58,257 nucleotides of DNA from Bacilli bacterium. Its GTDB lineage: Bacteria > Bacillota_I > Bacilli_A > ML615J-28 > CAG-313. The stretch covers positions 1 to 58,257 of the forward strand of contig JAFTPH010000036.1 of assembly GCA_017463365.1 (NCBI GenBank), in the 5' to 3' direction. The notes below the pieces were generated by a model, which saw nothing but the letters and a program-made list of their open reading frames with translations, was not told the origin of the DNA and made no database searches. Position numbers and translations under genes: made by a program. Below are positions 52,526 through 58,257 of the stretch, in pieces. Position 1 is the stretch's first letter. Each line of letters begins with the position of its first letter.

Positions 52526-53185
52526 TTATTTTCTCCTTTTGTCTAATTTCTTTGAAATAAATAATCCGCCCTCTTGTATTAATTGGACAATAATAACCAC
52601 AAATAAAATACAAATCCACATTCCAACTTTTTCAGTTCCATAGTAACCTAAGTTAAATGCTTCTACTATTAAACCTCCACCAGCAATATAACCGGCAAAT
52701 GAAGTATAACCAATAATTGAAACAACTGTCACCGCAAAACCTGAAATAAGTGATGGTTTAGCTTCTGACAATAAAACTTTCATTGTAATTTGGTGATCTG
52801 AAGCTCCAAGACTTCTTGCAGCTTCAATTACTCCTGTATCAACTTCTGCTAAACTTTGTTCCACCATTCGCGCGATAAACGCAAATGAAGCAAAAACTAA
52901 AGGAACAATCATTGAATACCAATTACCTGACCAAGATCCCTTACCAAAAATTATATTGGTAATTGGAATTAAAACAATTATTAATAATAAGCATGGAATT
53001 GATCTAAAAATATTTACGATTGTTCCTAAAATTGTATTAATAATCGGATTAGGTTTTAAACCTTTTTTTGAAGTTTTATATAAAATAATCCCAACAGGTA
53101 ATCCAATAATATATGCGACAATTGTTGAAACACAAGTCATCAAAAGAGTATCTCTAACAGCTTCCAGTAGTAGTTCCCAACTCAT
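52526..53185 (-). CDS. metI: Methionine ABC transporter permease
   Basis: A 219-residue membrane protein with five helices of the MetI family. It has TLLMTCVSTIVAYIIGLPVGIILY and the ABC-coupling EAA loop GVIEAARSLGASDHQITMKVLLSEAKPSLISG. AAGGAGGTGG precedes the ATG at 53185, inside metN, so the two genes overlap by 32 nt. It stops 2 nt before metQ. It forms the channel for methionine uptake with MetN and MetQ. Confidence 0.96.
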   Translation of the reverse strand: MSWELLLEAVRDTLLMTCVSTIVAYIIGLPVGIILYKTSKKGLKPNPIINTILGTIVNIFRSIPCLLLIIVLIPITNIIFGKGSWSGNWYSMIVPLVFASFAFIARMVEQSLAEVDTGVIEAARSLGASDHQITMKVLLSEAKPSLISGFAVTVVSIIGYTSFAGYIAGGGLIVEAFNLGYYGTEKVGMWICILFVVIIVQLIQEGGLFISKKLDKRRK

Positions 53186-54194
53186 GGTTTTCCACCTCCT
53201 TGTAAGCAATTCCTTTTATATCTAAATAATTCTTAAGCCGATCAATATCTTCTTCATAATAAGGTAGTTTAATAATTAATTGACCAAATATCTTATCATC
53301 AACAACCCAAGAATTAGCATAAACAATTGATACTAAAATATTACATTCTTGAATTATTCCCGCAATCAATGGTTGATTAGTATCGCCATTAAATTCAAAT
53401 TTTATTAATTTTGAATCATGGAATTTTGTAACCACATGTCCTGAATAAACTAGTTTTCTTGCTGCTTCGGTTTGAGGATTTAAGAATACTTCTGCTACTT
53501 CTCCCAATTCAACAACTTTATGGTCAGATAGTATCGCAACTTTATTGCAAACACGTTCAATTACTGACATTTGATGAGCAATAATTATAATTGTTAATCC
53601 CAATTCTTTATTTAGATTTTTTAATAAATCTAAAATCTGATCAGCAGTTGTTGGGTCCAAAGCACTTGTTGCTTCATCACATAATAGTACTTTTGGATTA
53701 TTAATTAACGCTCTTGCAATTGCAACCCGTTGTTTTTGTCCTCCCGATAACTGACTTGGATAAGATTTTTCTTTAGCCTCTAATCCTACTAGTTTAATTA
53801 TTTCTTTAATTCTTTGATCTACAGCTTCTGTTCTTTTATATTTACTATCTAAAGTTAAAGGAAATTCAATATTTTGATATACATTTTTTTGATTTAATAA
53901 ATTAAAATCTTGGAAAATCATTGATACTTTTTTGCGATATTTTCGTAAATTAGCTCCATTTAAGCTACCAACATCTAATTTATTATCTTCATCATTAAAA
54001 TATATTTTACCGCCATCAGCTTGTTCTAAACGATTAATACATCTAACAAGTGTACTTTTTCCTTCACCAGACAAACCAATAACTCCAAAAATATCACCTT
54101 TATTAATAGTAAGCGATACACCATCTAATACTGGTGTGACATTTTTACCATTTTTAAATGATTTTGAAAGATTTTCTATTTCTAAAATTGGCAT
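53154..54194 (-). CDS. metN: Methionine ABC transporter ATP-binding protein
   Basis: A 346-residue ATPase: Walker A GLSGEGKST (40-48), signature LSGGQKQRVAIARAL, Walker B VLLCDEATSALD and switch IIAHQM. The C-terminal NIL domain (about residues 265-340) is the regulatory domain that binds methionine and inhibits transport. AAGGAGG lies 7 nt before the ATG. It is the first gene after a T-box leader. Confidence 0.97.
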   Translation of the reverse strand: MPILEIENLSKSFKNGKNVTPVLDGVSLTINKGDIFGVIGLSGEGKSTLVRCINRLEQADGGKIYFNDEDNKLDVGSLNGANLRKYRKKVSMIFQDFNLLNQKNVYQNIEFPLTLDSKYKRTEAVDQRIKEIIKLVGLEAKEKSYPSQLSGGQKQRVAIARALINNPKVLLCDEATSALDPTTADQILDLLKNLNKELGLTIIIIAHQMSVIERVCNKVAILSDHKVVELGEVAEVFLNPQTEAARKLVYSGHVVTKFHDSKLIKFEFNGDTNQPLIAGIIQECNILVSIVYANSWVVDDKIFGQLIIKLPYYEEDIDRLKNYLDIKGIAYKEVENHELGTTTGSC

Positions 54195-54220
54195 TTAATG
54201 TTCCTCCTTTCATGAAGAAT

Positions 54221-54495
54221 AAAAAAAATCGTCCTGAAAAAATATTCAAGGACGAGATATATACCCGTGTTACCACCTTTATTCATTACTACCTCACGAT
54301 AGTAACCTTATCAAGTACAATTTTATACTTTATCGCTTTAACGGGCGAACCCGTCTTTGCCTAAATATCGACAAAGCAACTCCGAGGCCATCTTCAATGC
54401 TACCAATAATGTTTGTTTTCACCAAATCCAAACTCTCTAAGAATACCAATAACACTTACTCTTCTCTTCAACGTCATTTTAAAAAATAAAAATAT
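54221..54495 (-). promoter_or_regulatory. T-box riboswitch controlling metNIQ
   Basis: The leader has a stem I with AGAGAG and GGTG...AAAA elements. The likely specifier codon is ATG (54389-54391, methionine). The T-box sequence is AAGGTGGTAACACGGGT (54263-54279). The terminator stem TCGTCCT/AGGACGA (54229-54255) is followed by eight T. Uncharged tRNA-Met should pair with the T-box bulge and favour the antiterminator, switching on methionine import. The specifier is assigned by position and operon content. Confidence 0.9.
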
Positions 54496-54501
54496 ACGAC
54501 A

Positions 54502-54530
54502 ATTTTACACTATTTCAAATGGTTTGTCAA
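54502..54530 (-). promoter_or_regulatory. Promoter of the metNIQ T-box leader
   Basis: Minus strand consensus TTGACA (54525-54530), a 17-nt spacer and TAAAAT (54502-54507). Confidence 0.8.
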
Positions 54531-54547
54531 ATAATTTATCCTATTTT

Positions 54548-55375
54548 TTATTCACCTTTTACAAAAATGTATCCAAATGCATTTGGACCCCAATGACATG
54601 CAATCGCAGGATCTAAATTGTCATAAACCTTCATTTGAGCATGATATTTAGGATCAGTCATGCTAATTAACTTCTCTAAATTATCTGTTTTATAAGTATA
54701 TGAAGGGATAATTTCATAGTTAGGATCACATTTTAATTCATCTAAAGCATTTACAATATATTCCATACTATGGCGAATTCCTCGTTTTTTAGCATCTACA
54801 TGAACCTTACCTTCATCTAAACTAATAATTGGATTTATTCTTAAAGCTGTTCCAACTGCGTAACTTACTTTACTTAGTCTTCCTCCACGAAGTAGATAAG
54901 TTAAAGATTCGGGAATAGCTAAAACCTTAATACGAGATATTAATGACTTAACTTTAGATACAATAACTTCAGTTATTTCGTGACGATAACGGTTAATTTC
55001 ATTCACTAGTAATCTAATTCCCCCAACAGCAGTTAAAGAATCGATAACAGTAACTTTATTATTATCTTCAAATAGTAATCTAATAAAATTATAAGTCCCT
55101 GATATTTTAGATGAAATGGTAATTATAATTACATCATCACCAGCACTTGTATATTCATTTATTTTTTTTTCAAATTCAACCATTGATGGAAGTGATGTTT
55201 TAGGGAAAATTTTATTATCGATTAATTGATGATAAAATTCCTCCATTGATAAATCTACCCCATCTTGATACTCTTTATCCCCTAATAAAATTTTTAAAGG
55301 GATAATTTCTACATTATATTTTTCTTTTTCTTCTTGTTTAATACTTGATCCTGAATCAACAAATACTCTAAGCAT
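54548..55375 (-). CDS. DegV family fatty-acid-binding protein
   Basis: A 275-residue two-domain DegV protein (FakB-like). It begins VFVDSGSSI (the usual form is TDSxSD), has PKTSLPSMVEF (the family TSxPS motif), ITISSKISGTYNF, and LLRGGRLSK (family L.RGGRLS). Such proteins hold a fatty acid for phosphorylation by FakA. The first motif is altered (SGSS for S-D-L), so lipid specificity may differ. It overlaps the HAD gene by 8 nt. Confidence 0.92.
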   Translation of the reverse strand: MLRVFVDSGSSIKQEEKEKYNVEIIPLKILLGDKEYQDGVDLSMEEFYHQLIDNKIFPKTSLPSMVEFEKKINEYTSAGDDVIIITISSKISGTYNFIRLLFEDNNKVTVIDSLTAVGGIRLLVNEINRYRHEITEVIVSKVKSLISRIKVLAIPESLTYLLRGGRLSKVSYAVGTALRINPIISLDEGKVHVDAKKRGIRHSMEYIVNALDELKCDPNYEIIPSYTYKTDNLEKLISMTDPKYHAQMKVYDNLDPAIACHWGPNAFGYIFVKGE

Positions 55376-56093
55376 TTTTTCTTTCCTCTATTTCTTTTTT
55401 AATTGTTAAAATAACTTCTTCCATTTTAATTATTGGAAAACTTTCAGTTACTTTTGGATGATTAATAATAAAATCACCTACCAAATAACATTTAATTCCA
55501 GCCATTTTGGCACAAGTTGCATCTTCTAAAGAATTATTACCAAATAAAATAACTTCATCTGGTTTTAAGTTAAATTGTTTTAAAATTTCAAGAAAATAAT
55601 TTGGATTTGGTTTACAATAACAACAATTTTCATATGAAGTAACTAAATCAAAATCATCTTCTTTTAAATCAACAAAACCCATTCTTGTGATTGTTCCTAC
55701 TCTTGGAAAAATTGGATTAGTTGATAAAATAACTTTATCAACATTATTTCGACAATAATCAACAATTTCTCTAGCTAGAGGATTTGGCATACAAGCATTA
55801 ATAGTTTTTTTAAATTCATTAGTATAATATTCATCAATATTATTTTTATGATTAAGTTTTTCTAAACCATAAACTTTAACAAAGAAATCCCAAAATCTTT
55901 CTTCATTGGTTTTAGTACCATCATTTTTGTACATTTCTTTAGTTCCACCCCAAATTACTTCAACTAATTCTTCAGGATCAAAACCAAATGATGCCATTCT
56001 TTCACATAATAATTTAAAATAATACTTTGTAAACTTTTCTTCATCCATCGGAAGTAAAGTTCCATCTAAATCAAAAAATACCGCTTTTAACAT
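55368..56093 (-). CDS. HAD family hydrolase
   Basis: A 241-residue haloacid dehalogenase-type phosphatase. Motif I is FFDLDGTLLP (nucleophile Asp), motif II VILSTNP, motif III lysine in YCKPNPNYF, and motif IV FGNNSLEDATCAKMAG. The large helical cap between motifs I and II suggests a small phosphorylated substrate, not identifiable here. AAAGGAG precedes the ATG. It is first in a two-gene operon with degV. Confidence 0.9.
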   Translation of the reverse strand: MLKAVFFDLDGTLLPMDEEKFTKYYFKLLCERMASFGFDPEELVEVIWGGTKEMYKNDGTKTNEERFWDFFVKVYGLEKLNHKNNIDEYYTNEFKKTINACMPNPLAREIVDYCRNNVDKVILSTNPIFPRVGTITRMGFVDLKEDDFDLVTSYENCCYCKPNPNYFLEILKQFNLKPDEVILFGNNSLEDATCAKMAGIKCYLVGDFIINHPKVTESFPIIKMEEVILTIKKEIEERKNA

Positions 56094-56132
56094 GTCGGCT
56101 CCTTTCTATTTTTAATAGAACACACGTGAAAT

Positions 56133-56161
56133 ATTATACCATTTTTATTAAAAATAAGCAA
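56133..56161 (-). promoter_or_regulatory. Promoter of the HAD-degV operon
   Basis: Minus strand TTGCTT (56156-56161), a 17-nt spacer ending TGG, and TATAAT (56133-56138). Confidence 0.75.
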
Positions 56162-56198
56162 CTACGATATTATGAATTTTTATTGAACAATAAGTGAA

Positions 56199-56228
56199 AA
56201 GTTCTAAACGAATATACGTTTAGAACTT
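56199..56228 (-). terminator. Terminator of the M28 peptidase gene
   Basis: A 12-bp stem AAGTTCTAAACG with its complement and an AATATA loop, followed on the minus strand by a moderate T-run. Confidence 0.8.
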
Positions 56229-56233
56229 ATTTC

Positions 56234-57484
56234 TTAAGGTCTTTCTTTACGACCAAAATAATATTCAATTTCTTCTTTCATGTTCCCTGGAATTTCTTGT
56301 TCAACTGGGAAAACAACAGCTGAAGCCATTCTTTCAGCAAATTGAGCAATAAAATCACAGCTCTTATAGTAGTTTTCTTCTTCTAAAAAATCAATTACAT
56401 CTTTACGAGAATGAATTACCGCTCCACCTTGAGGAGAAATTCTCGCGAATGATAGAGCTGGAACTCCGTTATCCGCAAATGGTGTTGAATCAGATGAATA
56501 TACACCTTGTCTTGCTTTAATAGCAAATCCTTTTTCACATCCTAAATAATTAATGTAATTAACTAATGAAGAATTAGCTGTACAACATGCGATATCAAAA
56601 CCAAGAGTTACGCCAATCATATCAATATTAATACATAATTTATAATTTTTAAGTTCTTCTTTATGTTGTTCACAATATGCGATTGACCCAAGTAAACCCA
56701 TTTCTTCAGAACCACACCAAATAAATTTTAATGTTCTTTCCGGTTTATGTTCTTTGAAATAAGCCAGTAATTGCATAATACCAGTTGATCCTGTCGCGTT
56801 GTCATATGCACCTTTAGAATAACTTACTGAATCATAGTGAGCAGTAAAAGCAATTACTTCATTTTTGTATTTTCCACCTTCGATAGTCGCAACTACATTA
56901 TGTGAATCATTTTTCAATTCTTCTTGTATTAAAACAATATGAGCTTTTTTAGGTTTAGCACGTAATACTTTTTCTGCATCTTTCATACGAATACAAACAG
57001 CAGGAATTTTTCCATGTTTATAATTTCTTTCACGATACATGTATGGATCTAAATCGACATTTTCTGCCTTATCATAAACAGAACCTGTACATAACACTAA
57101 TCCAATTGCTTTCTTTTCTACTAAACGTTTATATAATTTTTGTCCAACAAGTTTTGTATGAACCAAACATATTTTTCCCTCAACATCTTGAATTTCAACA
57201 TCTGCTTCGGAATTAATATAAGTAAATTCCCCAGTAATTCCTTCAGGAAGGGTAGATGAAGACATTCCAACTCCCGCGCATTCAATTTCCATATCAGGAT
57301 CTAGGAATTTAACTTTAGCTTGTTCAACTTTATATCCATCAACTTTAAATGATTCTAATTCAGCTTTTACCCCTAATCTTTCACATTCTTCTTTTAAAAG
57401 ATTAGCAGCCTTTAATTCCTCTAAAGAACCACCAGTTCTAACAAAATATAATTTATTTAATAAATCAAAACTCTTATAGTTCAT
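56234..57484 (-). CDS. M28 family metallopeptidase with PA domain
   Basis: A 416-residue di-zinc aminopeptidase. No signal peptide is present, so it is predicted cytoplasmic. A protease-associated-like insert (VEGKICLVHTKLV) precedes the catalytic part. Zinc ligands are in FTAHYDSV, KGAYDNATGSTG (bridging Asp), CGSEEMGLLGS (catalytic Glu pair), NIDMIGV, and the final His in IHSRKDVID. The family releases N-terminal residues from peptides. GGAGGT precedes the ATG. It is monocistronic behind a TTGAAA-18-TAAAAT promoter. Confidence 0.93.
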   Translation of the reverse strand: MNYKSFDLLNKLYFVRTGGSLEELKAANLLKEECERLGVKAELESFKVDGYKVEQAKVKFLDPDMEIECAGVGMSSSTLPEGITGEFTYINSEADVEIQDVEGKICLVHTKLVGQKLYKRLVEKKAIGLVLCTGSVYDKAENVDLDPYMYRERNYKHGKIPAVCIRMKDAEKVLRAKPKKAHIVLIQEELKNDSHNVVATIEGGKYKNEVIAFTAHYDSVSYSKGAYDNATGSTGIMQLLAYFKEHKPERTLKFIWCGSEEMGLLGSIAYCEQHKEELKNYKLCINIDMIGVTLGFDIACCTANSSLVNYINYLGCEKGFAIKARQGVYSSDSTPFADNGVPALSFARISPQGGAVIHSRKDVIDFLEEENYYKSCDFIAQFAERMASAVVFPVEQEIPGNMKEEIEYYFGRKERP

Positions 57485-57513
57485 AATTACCTCCAGTTTT
57501 TACTATGCTAATA

Positions 57514-57543
57514 TTTTATCATATCTAAATTAATTATTTCAAT
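57514..57543 (-). promoter_or_regulatory. Promoter of the M28 peptidase gene
   Basis: Minus strand TTGAAA (57538-57543), an 18-nt spacer ending TGA, and TAAAAT (57514-57519). Confidence 0.6.
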
Positions 57544-57562
57544 CAATAAACACTTATTAAAA

Positions 57563-58123
57563 CTATTTAAGTTTTAAACCATCACTAAAAGCATTACCAA
57601 CTTTTTCCCCTAATGTAACATAAGCATGATTAGATGGATCATATGATATTGGTTTAAATTTACTTAAATCTATTTTTCCATTTTCATTTAGGATTTTTTC
57701 ATCAACGCTAACATTTACTACTTCTCCTACAACACATTCTGTTTCTTCATCAAAACTTACAAGTCTACATTCTAAAGTAAGTGGTAATTCTTTAAAGGTT
57801 GGCGCATTAACAAATTCACTCATAACTGGCGTCCAATTAATTTTTTCAAGTTTATTTGGAACATCATTTGCTGAAACAACCCCAACATAGTCAGCTTCAA
57901 CTACATTCTTAGCATCTGCCATACTAACGGTAAATTCTTTTTTTGCTAAAATATTTTTAGTAGTTTTATGAGTTGCTGATAAGAATATCGCAACTTGATT
58001 CATATCACAAATAGTTCCCCATGCCGCATTCATCGCATCAGGCGTTCCACTTTCATCATATGTTCCAATAATTAATACTGGAAGGGGATATAATAGTGGT
58101 TTTGGTTTTAAATTTTTTCTCAT
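57563..58123 (-). CDS. Flavin reductase family protein
   Basis: A 186-residue FMN-binding split-barrel protein of the flavin reductase/DIM6-NTAB type. It has YPLPVLIIGTYDESGTPDAMNAAWGTIC (flavin-binding strand region), FLSATHKTTKNI, FTVSMAD and a C-terminal GNAFSDG. It probably reduces flavins or acts as a flavoprotein oxidoreductase; the partner is unknown. The ribosome site is weak. The upstream region holds repeated operator-like units at 58133-58176, suggesting control by a dedicated regulator. Confidence 0.9.
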   Translation of the reverse strand: MRKNLKPKPLLYPLPVLIIGTYDESGTPDAMNAAWGTICDMNQVAIFLSATHKTTKNILAKKEFTVSMADAKNVVEADYVGVVSANDVPNKLEKINWTPVMSEFVNAPTFKELPLTLECRLVSFDEETECVVGEVVNVSVDEKILNENGKIDLSKFKPISYDPSNHAYVTLGEKVGNAFSDGLKLK

Positions 58124-58132
58124 ATTTTTCTT

Positions 58133-58176
58133 GTATAATATAAACGTATAATATAGTTTATAAGTTTATATTATAA
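58133..58176. repeat. Three operator-like repeat units upstream of the flavin reductase gene
   Basis: GTATAATATAAAC (58133-58145), directly repeated as GTATAATATAGTT (58146-58158), and an inverted near-copy GTTTATATTATAA (58164-58176). Each also resembles a -10 box, so regulator and promoter sites overlap. Confidence 0.45.
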
Positions 58177-58212
58177 TCCTTTCTTTAAATTTTATATAAA
58201 CATAATAAATTA

Positions 58213-58257
58213 TGTTATAATTTAATCGTACTGTGGATTTGTTTCTGTATTAGTACA
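58213..58257 (+). promoter_or_regulatory. Divergent promoter at the right edge
   Basis: TGT-TATAAT, with TATAAT at 58216-58221, facing right. The sequence after it contains GTACT...AGTAC, which could begin a structured leader, but the window ends there. Confidence 0.35.

Noticed and set aside
54195-54547. SAM (S-box) riboswitch upstream of metN
   Set aside because: The region is accounted for by a T-box with its own terminator, and no S-box core was seen.
1-58257. CRISPR array, prophage, insertion sequence or replication origin
   Set aside because: No regularly spaced repeats, transposase, integrase or DnaA-box cluster was seen.

Overview
The window is chromosomal DNA from a very AT-rich (about 30% GC by eye), spore-forming, fermentative-looking member of the Bacilli. 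I would place it near Erysipelotrichales/Turicibacter rather than Bacillaceae, but the sequence alone does not fix the genus. Reasons: strong AGGAGG ribosome sites, sigma-A promoters with TATAAT boxes, a T-box, a CcpA-type operator, a tricistronic spore germinant receptor operon, lipoprotein signals, an ammonia-using AsnA, and the yggS-sepF-ylmH-ileS division cluster. TGA is an ordinary stop codon (thyA and gerAA end in ATGA overlaps with the next gene). I see no phage, transposase, CRISPR array or rRNA.

Layout. 1-16.6 kb: a nusB-xseA-xseB-dxs-recN operon (minus); a MATE transporter-trmL-small protein operon; a UshA-like 5'-nucleotidase lipoprotein; tRNA-Leu(CAA) followed by pepT; an AIM24-type protein; pdp-mgtC with a cre-like site on the pdp promoter; a histidine phosphatase; thyA-folA and a short tail-less SSB. 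16.8-20.2 kb: gerAB-gerAA-gerAC (plus) behind a candidate forespore promoter. 20.2-24.1 kb: GNAT, MsrA with an extra N-terminal domain, and a YmfH/YmfF-like M16 pair. 24.1-31.1 kb: yggS-sepF-ylmH-ileS-unknown-deoC-deoD, then tRNA-Arg(CCG). 31.1-35.3 kb: a decayed membrane-protein gene, a GNAT gene, and an ECF S-component divergent from an ACT/UPF0210/D-aminopeptidase operon. 35.3-47 kb: copper ATPase fused to CopZ, with cyclophilin and alcohol dehydrogenase; a transglutaminase-like surface protein with an SDR; a heterodimeric ABC exporter with a YwaF-like membrane protein. 47-58 kb: asnA, a beta-helix surface lipoprotein, a nucleotide kinase-like/TrmN6 operon, metNIQ under a T-box, HAD-DegV, an M28 peptidase and a flavin reductase.

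Themes. Nucleoside and deoxyribose salvage is spread over four loci (5'-nucleotidase, pdp, deoC-deoD, thyA-folA); the cre-like site suggests it is used for carbon. Peptide use is prominent (PepT, M28, DppA, M16 pair). Amino-acid sensing appears as the methionine T-box. Most operons end in clear intrinsic terminators, many placed between convergent genes and serving both strands.

The least ordinary items are: the CopA-CopZ fusion with a strong internal ribosome site that could also release free CopZ; the MsrA N-terminal domain; the uncharacterised 286-residue protein between ileS and deoC; the frame-broken YwaF-like relic with an intact paralogue 11 kb away; the ACT-UPF0210-DppA operon; and inverted-repeat, operator-like elements at 32690-32723, 39579-39593 and 58133-58176. 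I found no clear wholly new multi-gene system. No database search was run; family names rest on motif recognition.
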